Positions 1-7,991 of a DNA stretch of 64,000 nt are shown one piece after another. The translations under genes were made by a program, and so were the position numbers. Below the pieces are notes generated by a model. The model made no database searches and had not been told where the DNA came from. It saw nothing but the letters and a program-made list of their open reading frames with translations. Location of the stretch: positions 62,015-126,014 of the forward strand of contig NZ_JABXKF010000024.1 in NCBI RefSeq assembly GCF_017115165.1. The letters are read 5' to 3'. The first letter of the stretch is position 1. Each line of letters begins with the position of its first letter. The stretch is from Nostoc sp. LPT (GTDB lineage Bacteria > Cyanobacteriota > Cyanobacteriia > Cyanobacteriales > Nostocaceae).

Positions 1-93
1 CTGAGCAGTGTTTCCAGTTGTGCTACCAATCAGGGGATCGGCGATCGCAAGACCCGAATTTCTCACACCTGTGAGATTAGCTGTGTTAGCCAT
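1..93 (-). CDS. N-terminal fragment of an unidentified protein, cut by window start
   Basis: The reverse strand opens with ATG at 93 and stays open to the edge, giving about 31 residues beginning MANTANLTGVRNSG. An AGGAG ribosome binding site lies just upstream on the same strand (AAGCAAGGAGAATAAG before the ATG). The visible part is rich in Ser, Thr, Asn and Gly with no hydrophobic signal segment, so the family cannot be named. The start codon and ribosome binding site make it likely to be a real gene that continues outside the window. Confidence 0.55.
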   Translation of the reverse strand, partial: MANTANLTGVRNSGLAIADPLIGSTTGNTAQ

Positions 94-226
94 CTTATTC
101 TCCTTGCTTAAATGGTGTTTGATATCTATTGATGTTTTAATCTTAAAGGATGTCTGAAAAGTAAACCGCGTTTATCACCGCCCACCTCCAAACTTGCTGG
201 GCTATTTACCCAAGACAGATGAATCA

Positions 227-254
227 ATTCAAAATTCAAAATTCAAAATTCAAA
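227..254. repeat. Heptamer tandem repeat (attcaaa x4)
   Basis: Four exact copies of attcaaa run head to tail in the gap upstream of the cytochrome gene. This is the STRR type of heptameric repeat known from Nostoc and Anabaena genomes. No regulatory role can be read from it. Confidence 0.8.
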
Positions 255-389
255 CATTTTATACAGCCACGCCACTTGCGGGTGGGGTTTCTACCTGCCT
301 TGGGAAATAAGGATTTTTTTTGCCTACAAGGGGCAAGGTTTTGAACAAGTGCTTTTTTCATAAACAGCAAATTTTATCAGTCAAAATTT

Positions 390-986
390 ATGACTTCCAA
401 CGTTCCCTCTCTAACTCGAAAGCGACCCACTCAAGCAATAGGAGCCAAAATTTTCCACTCTTGTAACATCATTAGTCTATTTATCATGCTTACCAGTGGA
501 CTACAAATTTACAACGCTAACCCTGTTTTTGGTGGACGCGCAGGTTTGCACATTCCTTTGATATTTACTTTAGGAGGTTGGCTTGCAGGAGGTAGACACT
601 GGCATTTTGCAGCAATGTGGCTATTCTCGCTGAATCTGTTGTGGTATGGAATTTACATTTTAATTACCCGACGCTGGCGACATCGCTTTGTAGGTGCTAA
701 TGACTTCAAAGCATTACAAAAAACTCAAAATTCCCAACGCCTAATTTATGCTTGGCATCGGATTGCTTATACAGCAATTATTCCTATTTTGCTGCTGGCA
801 TTATTTACAGGAATAGGAATGTATAAACCTGCTCAATTTCCCTGGATTGTGGATTTCTTTGGCGATTGGCAAGCATTGCGAATTGTTCACTTTGCCTCAG
901 TGCCGATGGTTATCTTATTTGTAGTAATTCACTATCAATTAGGGAAAAAAGCTGGAGGTACTCAACTAACAGAATCAATGTTTTAG
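390..986 (+). CDS. Membrane b-type cytochrome (cytochrome b561/b-b6 domain)
   Basis: This 198-residue protein has four clear hydrophobic segments, at roughly residues 28-42, 50-68, 72-92 and 128-148, with a further one near 165-182. Histidines sit at membrane positions suited to haem binding (KIFHSCN, GRHWHF, YAWHRIAY, RIVHFAS). The pattern fits the bacterial cytochrome b561 or hydrogenase b-type cytochrome family, which passes electrons between the quinone pool and a partner oxidoreductase. No partner gene (for example a molybdopterin oxidase) is adjacent in this window; the next gene is pyrimidine biosynthesis, about 100 bases away across a heptamer repeat. The ATG at 390 gives a full-length N-terminus. 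The family is fairly certain, the electron partner is unknown. Confidence 0.75.
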   Translation: MTSNVPSLTRKRPTQAIGAKIFHSCNIISLFIMLTSGLQIYNANPVFGGRAGLHIPLIFTLGGWLAGGRHWHFAAMWLFSLNLLWYGIYILITRRWRHRFVGANDFKALQKTQNSQRLIYAWHRIAYTAIIPILLLALFTGIGMYKPAQFPWIVDFFGDWQALRIVHFASVPMVILFVVIHYQLGKKAGGTQLTESMF

Positions 987-1030
987 TAAACAAACTATAG
1001 TCATGGAGATAGAGAGACGCAGGGAATAAT

Positions 1031-1068
1031 GACCAATGACCAATGACCAATGACCAATGACCAATGAC
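1031..1068. repeat. Heptamer tandem repeat (gaccaat x5)
   Basis: Five exact copies of gaccaat plus a partial sixth lie between the cytochrome gene and the pyrF-pyrE fusion. This is an STRR-type heptamer repeat. Confidence 0.85.
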
Positions 1069-1085
1069 TCTTTTTTAAAAAAAAA

Positions 1086-2519
1086 ATGAACTTTTTTGAT
1101 AAATTGAATCGTAATATCTTGGAAAATCAAAGCTTACTATTTGTCGGACTCGATCCAAATCCAGAGATGATGCCTGGGCGTTATGAATCTGAAGAACTGA
1201 TTGCTGGTTTGGAAAAGTGGTTACAATTCATTATTGCGGAAACTTCTGATTTCGTTTGTGCTTATAAACCGACATTTGGCTTTTATGAAGCGTTAGGTAT
1301 TCCTGGTTTAGAACTGCTGTACAAAACTTTAGCAGCTATTCCAGCCCACATTCCAGTGATTTTAGATGTCAAACACAGTGACTTAAATACTAGTACCATC
1401 TTTGCCCAGACTGTGTTTACAAAATGGCAGGTGGATGCAATCACTCTCAGTCCCTATACAGGACAAGATCACGTAGCACCTTTTTTAGTCTATCCTGATA
1501 AAGCGGTGTTTATTTTATGCTGTACTTCTAATCCAGGTGCAGAAACTTTACAGCAGTATCCTACAAACGAATCACCCCTTTATTTACAGGTAGTAAAAGA
1601 ATCCAAAACCTGGGGAACTCCAGAACAATTGGGTTTGGAAGTGGGAACTACAAATCCTGAAGTTTTAGCACTTATTCGAGCAGTTGCACCTGAACGAATT
1701 ATTATGGCGCGTAGTATCTGGGCGGAGGGTCAAAATCTGAAGCAAATTTTAGAAGCTGGCTTGAATAGTAATGGTGATGGTTTACTGATTCCTGTCCCTC
1801 AAGATATGTTGGGAAGCGCACAATTATCAGAGGAAGTCCAGTATCTACGTGCAGAAATTAATCAAATCAAAACTGAAATTATTCACGAAAATTCTACTTG
1901 TTCTGTGTGGTTTCCTGATGTTTGTTTTCTAAATCAGCACCCCCACCAAGATTTGATTTTACAACTTTATGATATTGACTGCATTATGTTTGGCAGCTTT
2001 GTCCAAGCATCAGGAGCTATATTTCCTTATTACATCGATTTACGCAAAATTATTTCCAATCCCCAAGTTTTTAATCAAGTTCTCACAGCTTATGAGGATA
2101 TTTTGAAGAACCTGAATTTTGATAGATTAGCAGGTATTCCTTATGGTTCATTACCTACTGCGACTGGTTTAGCTTTGCGCCTTCATTGTCCGATGATTTT
2201 CCCGCGTAAAGAGGTGAAAGCACACGGAACTAGAAGAGTAATTGAGGGTAACTTTCATACTGGTGAAACAGTTGTAGTGGTTGACGATATTCTCATTAGC
2301 GGCAAAAGTGTCATGGAAGGAGCAGGAAAGTTGGAATCAGCTGGATTAAAGGTTAATGATATTGTGGTATTTATCGATCATGAACAGGGGGTGAAAGATA
2401 GGTTACAGCAAAATGGTTATCGCAGTCATGCAGTTTTAACTATTTCGGAAATTACTAATACTCTCTATCAAGCAGGGCGAATAAATGAGGAGCAATTTTT
2501 AGCTTTCGCTGAAAGTTAG
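1086..2519 (+). CDS. Bifunctional orotidine-5'-phosphate decarboxylase / orotate phosphoribosyltransferase
   Basis: The 477-residue protein joins the last two steps of UMP synthesis. Residues about 1-260 form an OMP decarboxylase of the PyrF type 2 class: FVGLDPNPE near the N-terminus and the catalytic DVKHSD segment near residue 95. Residues about 285-477 form an orotate phosphoribosyltransferase with the PRPP-binding loop VVVVDDILISGKS. The order decarboxylase then transferase is the reverse of the animal UMP synthase and is typical of cyanobacterial fusions. It would convert orotate plus PRPP to OMP and then to UMP in the cytosol. The ATG at 1086 follows an A-rich tract with no clear ribosome binding site. 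Both halves look complete. Confidence 0.92.
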   Translation: MNFFDKLNRNILENQSLLFVGLDPNPEMMPGRYESEELIAGLEKWLQFIIAETSDFVCAYKPTFGFYEALGIPGLELLYKTLAAIPAHIPVILDVKHSDLNTSTIFAQTVFTKWQVDAITLSPYTGQDHVAPFLVYPDKAVFILCCTSNPGAETLQQYPTNESPLYLQVVKESKTWGTPEQLGLEVGTTNPEVLALIRAVAPERIIMARSIWAEGQNLKQILEAGLNSNGDGLLIPVPQDMLGSAQLSEEVQYLRAEINQIKTEIIHENSTCSVWFPDVCFLNQHPHQDLILQLYDIDCIMFGSFVQASGAIFPYYIDLRKIISNPQVFNQVLTAYEDILKNLNFDRLAGIPYGSLPTATGLALRLHCPMIFPRKEVKAHGTRRVIEGNFHTGETVVVVDDILISGKSVMEGAGKLESAGLKVNDIVVFIDHEQGVKDRLQQNGYRSHAVLTISEITNTLYQAGRINEEQFLAFAES

Positions 2520-2639
2520 TAATTGGAACAATAGGGAGTAGGGAATGGAGAGTTGGGAGAAACGTGATTAATTGCGTCTGTACTAGGGGAAAATTTTTAT
2601 TAGACCTGTTGCAAAAATCCTTGAATCACCCTTCCCCAA

Positions 2640-2663
2640 CCCTCCCCGATGTGTTGGGGAGGG
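2640..2663. repeat. Palindromic intergenic repeat (CCCTCCCC/GGGGAGGG)
   Basis: CCCTCCCC and GGGGAGGG flank an 8-base loop, giving a strong hairpin. It lies in the 340-base gap between pyrF-pyrE and the AI-2E family gene. The gap is otherwise filled with low-information repeat sequence; the 78-residue ORF called across it is an artefact. Confidence 0.6.
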
Positions 2664-2699
2664 GTCAAGATTTCAAGTTTCCCCCCAATATATCGGGGA

Positions 2700-2740
2700 G
2701 CCACTGCGTTGCGGAGGTTCCCTCCGTTGTAGCAAGTGGC
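2700..2740. repeat. Palindromic repeat, same family as the DUF29 insertion
   Basis: The segment runs from GCCACTGCGTTGCGGAGG to CCTCCGTTGTAGCAAGTGGC and folds on itself. It has the same plan and much of the same sequence as the element at 10940-10995 (GCCAG...GTTGCGGGGG TTC CCCCCGTTGTAGCGACTGGC), so the two are members of one dispersed family. Confidence 0.7.
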
Positions 2741-2860
2741 GTGGGATTAAGGGGGGTATATTCGACTTATGCAAGAGGTCTATTGTCTACATCCTCTTGA
2801 GCAGATTTGATTATTCGGTTAAATCTAGTAAATAGAATAATTTTCGCTTTTAAATTAATT

Positions 2861-3952
2861 ATGAATTTTCCACTGAATCAATTACTTAGATGGTTAATTT
2901 TTACGCTGTTATTTCCTCTAGTCTTCCTCAATGGTTGGCTAGCATTTTTGCTGGTTAAAAACTTTCAACCTGTCGTCACAATTCTTGTCTTGGCTACCTT
3001 GCTTGCATTCGTTTTAAACTATCCTGTTTCAATTCTCCAACAGCGGAGAGTTAAACGCGGCTATGCAGTAGCATTAGTTTTTATATTAGCATTGGTAATT
3101 GTTGTGGCTCTAGGTATCACTTTAGTGCCCATTGTTTTAGAGCAATTTAATGATATGGTTAAAGTCTTTCCCCAATGGATTGATTCTAGCGAGGAAAAAC
3201 TTCAGATTGTCAATGATTGGTTTTTTAAACATAAATTAAATGTGAATTTAATTCAGCTATTAGCACAAATTACTGACCAATTACCTAATGAGTTAGAGTT
3301 TATTTCAGATAAACTTTTAAGTATTATCATAGATACAATTGATAGTATTTCTGAGGCATTAATCACAGTAGTTATAACTTTTTACTTGTTGTTAGATGGA
3401 CCAAGAATTTGGGAGGCAATTTTTAAGAAATTACCTGCAAATATTGCCCAGCAGGTAAGCCAGTCTATTCAGCAAAACTTCCAAAATTACTTAATTGGTC
3501 AGGGAACTTTGGCTTTGCTGATGGGTGTTTCAATAACATTATTGTTTTTAGGTTTTCAAGTCCAGTTTGGTTTACTCTTTGGTTTGGCAGTTGGGCTTTT
3601 GAGCTTAATTCCCTTTGGTGATGTCGTTAGTCTGGTTTTAATAACTTTAATAATAGCGTCACATGACTTTTGGCTAGCAGCTAAGGTTTTTGCGGTAGCT
3701 GTTGTCATCGATCAGTTAATCGATCAGGCGATCGCACCACGTTTATTAGGTAAGTTTACTGGTATTAGACCAATATGGGTATTAGTTGCTTTGCTTGTCG
3801 GAACCAATGTTGGGGGAGTGTTGGGTTTACTAGTTGCGGTACCTGTAGCTGGTTTTATCAAAGATGTAGCAGATGGTTTTTCCAAATCTGATAACGTGGG
3901 TGAGGGTGAAGCAGCATCAGAATTGTTGGTAGAAGAATCAATATCGCAATGA
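2861..3952 (+). CDS. AI-2E family (PerM/UPF0118) transporter
   Basis: This is an integral membrane protein of 363 residues counted from the ATG at 2861 (MNFPLNQLLRW). The ORF track starts at a TTG at 2807, which I think is too far upstream. It has an N-terminal block of three hydrophobic segments, a central soluble stretch around residues 110-180 rich in Glu, Asp and Gln, and a C-terminal block of about five segments. That layout, and motifs such as LLSLIPFGDVVS and APRLLGKFTGIRPIWVL, match the AI-2E/PerM permease family. Family members have been linked to autoinducer or ion transport; the substrate here cannot be told. It is flanked by repeat-filled gaps and appears to stand alone. Confidence 0.8.
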   Translation: MNFPLNQLLRWLIFTLLFPLVFLNGWLAFLLVKNFQPVVTILVLATLLAFVLNYPVSILQQRRVKRGYAVALVFILALVIVVALGITLVPIVLEQFNDMVKVFPQWIDSSEEKLQIVNDWFFKHKLNVNLIQLLAQITDQLPNELEFISDKLLSIIIDTIDSISEALITVVITFYLLLDGPRIWEAIFKKLPANIAQQVSQSIQQNFQNYLIGQGTLALLMGVSITLLFLGFQVQFGLLFGLAVGLLSLIPFGDVVSLVLITLIIASHDFWLAAKVFAVAVVIDQLIDQAIAPRLLGKFTGIRPIWVLVALLVGTNVGGVLGLLVAVPVAGFIKDVADGFSKSDNVGEGEAASELLVEESISQ

Positions 3953-4065
3953 GTTGTGGATAAAAATTGCCATCTCTACCGTAAACGGGAAGTTGCAATG
4001 GTGTCATTTAGGTCGTACTCACTCAAGTCAACAACATATTCACTAGTATTTTAGGTTTTATGGCA

Positions 4066-4100
4066 AGCGATCGCTATCTTTATTGTTGCTTGCGATCGCT
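4066..4100. repeat. HIP1-containing inverted repeat
   Basis: AGCGATCGC and GCGATCGCT face each other over a 17-base loop in the 305-base gap between two converging genes (2861-3952 forward, 4258-5421 reverse). It could act as a terminator but lacks a T-run. Nothing else recognisable is in the gap. Confidence 0.4.
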
Positions 4101-4257
4101 GAATGTATCGAAGACAATTACCTGATTACCCAATCTAAATATTGTTTAAATAGGAATGCGATTATTTCTTTATTCTATGTAAAGGCGACTTGAGGCGAGT
4201 CACTTTCGACTGAGATTTAACAGACTATACAAGTTTACTAAATCCCCTTTTTAAGGA

Positions 4258-5421
4258 TTATTTATCTGTTAGTATTTTGGCGTATGATTTATCACTATCT
4301 CGATTATCCCATGATGCCTTAATATGATCTGCTAAAGCGGGAATATCTTGTTCTAAACTTGACCTCCATAGCCTTGGATTATAGTCGTAAACCCTGAGCA
4401 TGTGATCTACATCAAATATTGGTTTTGTACCTAATGCTCTAATCAGTGCAATAGGTTTATCTAAAGCCATCCTCCAACCAAGCTCAAACAAAACATTGGG
4501 ATTATGTTCAGTTAAATCTACAATCACCAGATCAGCCTTACTCAAGTCATTTATAATTGTTGATTGAATTACATCACTTCCTTTCTTTTTTGTAGTTTCA
4601 GCTTTAAAACCTGCTTGTATTGCAGCAGGAGTAATTAATTGAGTTAATACTTCATCAAAGAAACTTTCGGGATATTCTGCGGTATTTTCTGAAAATGGCA
4701 TTGCCACAAATGCTACTAAAGTAGTTTTTTCTTCCGGCTCTCCAAGTATAAAGGCATCAGCAGAGTGTTCTTTGTTCGTTGATATTTCTACCCTTTCTAC
4801 CCTTGAAGATTTATTTTGTGTAGTTTCCTCCAACTTTGACAGAAAATTTAAATTAGCTTGGTATACTTTATAAAAGTCATCATGAAACTCTTCATCAATG
4901 TTAAATTCAGTTATTAAAGTATTTTTAAGATATGTAATTTGTGGAAGTGTTCGTCCATCATAGTATTCATGTACTGTTTTAAATAAGGGAATCCTAAAAA
5001 ATGCTTGTCTGTAGCCATTTATTTCTTCTTCTGCCGATCTTGCATATACAATACTTTTCCCTATAGACGCAAGTGCAATTTTTTGAGTACTGCTAGTACC
5101 CTCAGTAAAACCATAATCACGAGATGAAGCTGTCAAGTAATAAAAATTATTACCTTTGCCCATTTCTAAAGCTTTTACAATATCATCAGGACTCCAAGCA
5201 TTACCACCATTAAACTGTCTTATTACTTGAGGAATTTTTATAGCATCCTCTAATAGATAAGTAGGGAATGGTCGTTTTGGTTTAGAATTTTTTCTTCTTT
5301 TCTTTTCGGCAGAATTTTGTTGTTCTTCCGATTCTTCTTGTTCTTCTTGTTCTTCTTGGTCTATCTCTTTCGGATTTTCATCTAAAATTCCTAGTTGTCT
5401 GTGCATATCTTCACGTTCCAT
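4258..5421 (-). CDS. Protein with C-terminal TIR/nucleoside-deoxyribosyltransferase-like domain
   Basis: The protein has 387 residues. Residues 1-50 are highly charged and low in complexity (runs of EEQEEQEESEEQ followed by KKRRKNSKPKRP). Residues about 55-205 look like a compact domain I do not recognise (PTYLLEDAIKIPQVIRQF, then LASIGKSIVYARS). Residues about 235-380 carry the signature of the TIR-like/nucleoside 2-deoxyribosyltransferase fold: VAFVAMPFSE, then IINDLSKADLVIVDLTEHNPNVLFELGWRMALDKPIALI. Domains of this group bind nucleotides, and some relatives act as NAD- or nucleotide-consuming effectors in antiphage and stress responses. That role is inference here; the neighbours are not defence genes. 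There is a good ATG but no strong ribosome binding site. Confidence 0.65.
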   Translation of the reverse strand: MEREDMHRQLGILDENPKEIDQEEQEEQEESEEQQNSAEKKRRKNSKPKRPFPTYLLEDAIKIPQVIRQFNGGNAWSPDDIVKALEMGKGNNFYYLTASSRDYGFTEGTSSTQKIALASIGKSIVYARSAEEEINGYRQAFFRIPLFKTVHEYYDGRTLPQITYLKNTLITEFNIDEEFHDDFYKVYQANLNFLSKLEETTQNKSSRVERVEISTNKEHSADAFILGEPEEKTTLVAFVAMPFSENTAEYPESFFDEVLTQLITPAAIQAGFKAETTKKKGSDVIQSTIINDLSKADLVIVDLTEHNPNVLFELGWRMALDKPIALIRALGTKPIFDVDHMLRVYDYNPRLWRSSLEQDIPALADHIKASWDNRDSDKSYAKILTDK

Positions 5422-5639
5422 GAAAACTCCCCCTTAAGTAATTTTTGACAAAAATGTATAAGACAATGCAATAAAAGGCAATAGTAATTTATACACAGTC
5501 ATAACATCAGTTTCCTAAAAGTGTGAACACAAAATTAGAAAATTCAACAGATACCATCATCGGTAGTCAATTAGTTTTGCAAACTTTCTTTCATAGTTAC
5601 TATTTGTATAAGAAGGGTTATTAAAGCAGGTATGGGGTA

Positions 5640-7544
5640 ATGGTGCGATTAAAACTGTGGCAGTGGGTCGTCTTAGCAATTCCGATCGCGTTTATCATCA
5701 TTTTCTTACTGGTGTCTGCCGGTTCACAAATTCATGCGTGGGGCATTAATTGGATTTGGGGTGTATTCACCGTTTTATTCGTTGGTTGGCGTTGGCTGCT
5801 AGTCAAATGGACTCAACCAGCTGTTAACCAAGTAGAAGCTGTATTAACTCAAGTCCGTGAAGAACTGGAATCGACAGCAGAGGATACAGTAGCGCGACCT
5901 GTGGGAAGTGACACCACAAAGCTTGCAGAAGCCGCCTTTCAAGAAATTCTCCAAGCAGCACAAAGCGATCGCCCAATTTGGGAAGACTGGCAAACTTTTT
6001 GGACGCGATGCCAGGATTTAGTGGTAGCGATCGCTCATATCTACAATCCTCAGATTCAATATCCTCTGCTGAATATTTACGTTCCCCAAGCTTACGGGCT
6101 GATTCGCGGAACGGTGGATGATATGGATCAGTGGATGCAAAAGTTATCCCCGATCCTGAATCAGGTAACGGTTGGACAAGCATACCAAGGATATGAGGTC
6201 TACCGGAAGTTGGAACCATCGGCTCGGAAATTCTGGAAAGTTTGGAACTGGGCACAGTGGATCTTAAATCCGGTGGCGGCGGTGGCAAAACAAGCCAGTC
6301 AGGGTTTCAGTAACCAAGCAACTCAGCAATTATTGGGGAATTTGAGCCAGTTATTCCGGGAAGCTGCCCTGAGAAACTTATGCCGACAAGCGATCGCACT
6401 TTACGGACGTAGCCCAGTTCCAGCAACCGTAGTTTCCACACCAACTTTACTCAAGGCAAAAACTCAAACACTCCGAGAAATCTTGACTCAAGCCCAACCA
6501 GCCAAGGCGGTTGAGCAAAAACCTGTAAATATTCTGCTGGTGGGACGCACAGGATCGGGAAAAAGTAGCCTGATTAACACGCTATTTCAGGCGGATCTCG
6601 CAGCCGTTGATGTTTTACCCAGTACCGATCGCATTCAGAATTATCAATGGCAGACTCAAACTGGGGAAACCCTAACGCTTTTGGATACACCTGGTTACGA
6701 ACAAGTCAACCGTGCCGATCTCCGAAATCTAGTGCTTGATTATGCCATCAATTCAGATTTGCTGCTGTTAGCTACCCCTGCCCTCGATCCTGCCTTGCAA
6801 ATGGATGTGGACTTTTTGCAAGACATCAAAGCAGAAGTTGCAGATTTACCTGCGATCGCGATCGTCACCCAGGTAGATCGGCTGCGTCCCATCCGCGAAT
6901 GGCAACCACCTTATGATTGGGAATGGGGCGATCGCACCAAAGAAATTGCGATTCGCGAAGCCACTGAGTATCGCGCCAAACAGCTGGGAAACTTCTGTAA
7001 TCTAGTTTTACCCGTGGTTACAGATGACAGCAAAACAAGACGAACCGCTTGGGGAGTGGAGGCGCTATCGTTGGGATTAGTGGATGCGATCGCACCTACC
7101 AAGCAACTCCGTCTCGCCCGCTTTTTGCGTAATCTAGAAGCCCGCATCGTCGCCGCTGCCAAAATCATCGACCACTACACCTTCCAGATGACGACAACAC
7201 AAGGATTAACGGCATTGCTCAAAAGTCCCGTCCTTCAGTTTGTTTCTACCCTCTCAACCGGATCTCCAGCTTTAGCATATATGCTGGCGGAGCAAATTCC
7301 CGTCGAACAGTTGCCGATTGTGATTGGCAAACTGCAAATGGGATATGAACTTTTCTCGCTCTTGAACTCCAACTCACTCAACTTTGAATTGCTATCCCTT
7401 TGGCCGCTACTGCTGGAAAACTCCGCTGCACCCGATCGCAACGCCTGGGCATTTGGTCACGCTTTAGTGGAGTACTGGACTCAGAATCTAACAGTTAAAC
7501 AACTCGGGCAGCGATTTGAGTATTATTTAGCGATCGCCAAATAA
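5640..7544 (+). CDS. Membrane-anchored Era/HSR1-like GTPase
   Basis: This is a 634-residue protein with two hydrophobic segments near the N-terminus (about residues 8-27 and 32-52), then a helical region to about 285. A GTPase domain follows: P-loop GRTGSGKSS near residue 303, G3 DTPG near 352 and G4 TQVDR near 423. The C-terminal third (residues about 500-634) is helical and partly hydrophobic, as in cyanobacterial GTPases of the HSR1/DUF697 group. It probably acts at the inner membrane as a GTP switch; its cellular task is unknown. Base composition and HIP1 density look typical of the genome. The start at 5640 is the only one that keeps the first membrane segment intact. Confidence 0.8.
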   Translation: MVRLKLWQWVVLAIPIAFIIIFLLVSAGSQIHAWGINWIWGVFTVLFVGWRWLLVKWTQPAVNQVEAVLTQVREELESTAEDTVARPVGSDTTKLAEAAFQEILQAAQSDRPIWEDWQTFWTRCQDLVVAIAHIYNPQIQYPLLNIYVPQAYGLIRGTVDDMDQWMQKLSPILNQVTVGQAYQGYEVYRKLEPSARKFWKVWNWAQWILNPVAAVAKQASQGFSNQATQQLLGNLSQLFREAALRNLCRQAIALYGRSPVPATVVSTPTLLKAKTQTLREILTQAQPAKAVEQKPVNILLVGRTGSGKSSLINTLFQADLAAVDVLPSTDRIQNYQWQTQTGETLTLLDTPGYEQVNRADLRNLVLDYAINSDLLLLATPALDPALQMDVDFLQDIKAEVADLPAIAIVTQVDRLRPIREWQPPYDWEWGDRTKEIAIREATEYRAKQLGNFCNLVLPVVTDDSKTRRTAWGVEALSLGLVDAIAPTKQLRLARFLRNLEARIVAAAKIIDHYTFQMTTTQGLTALLKSPVLQFVSTLSTGSPALAYMLAEQIPVEQLPIVIGKLQMGYELFSLLNSNSLNFELLSLWPLLLENSAAPDRNAWAFGHALVEYWTQNLTVKQLGQRFEYYLAIAK

Positions 7545-7545
7545 T

Positions 7546-7668
7546 TTGCCTGCGATCAATGATGTCTATGAAGGATTGTTTGGTGACGCATCGTCGATTC
7601 TCTTGCAAATGCTACGCCTAATTGAAGAAGGCAGCTATGCTGAGGGCAGAAGGTTTTACCTCAGTTAG
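7546..7668 (+). pseudogene. Possible ORF remnant behind the GTPase gene
   Basis: Directly after the GTPase stop, in the +1 frame, an open stretch of about 40 codons reads LPAINDVYEGLFGDASSILLQMLRLIEEGSYAEGR and ends at TAG 7666. It looks protein-like but has only a TTG to start from. It may be the tail of a lost gene or a former C-terminus. The rest of the gap to 7991 holds no recognisable feature. Confidence 0.25.
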
Positions 7669-7991
7669 GGATTCAGACCCCTTTTGAATAAGAGCGTCTT
7701 AAACCCTTGTTCCCTCCTGCCCTCTGCCTTTCTTGATAACGAGTTTAAGCTGCTACGTAACCTCAGTAGATTAAACACCATAAGTTGCATTAGCAAATAT
7801 AGTTGCTTACTAATATTTACTCATAAATTTCAAAGAGATTTATACCATAATAGGAGAACCTAAAAGGCGCTAACATATTGTCGTCTCAAGATCAAAGTTA
7901 AGATTACGATTGAGAGTAGGTGTTTGCTGAACCTACGCGCTTTACGTGAGTTTTTATATAGAATAGACATCTTTTTTGTTCGGAGTTCTTT

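Noticed and set aside
1031-1068. Possible CRISPR array from short repeats
   Set aside because: The heptamers are directly adjacent without spacers; they are STRR repeats. No cas gene is present.
2564-2800. 78-residue forward ORF
   Set aside because: It runs through two palindromic intergenic repeats and its translation is repeat-derived.
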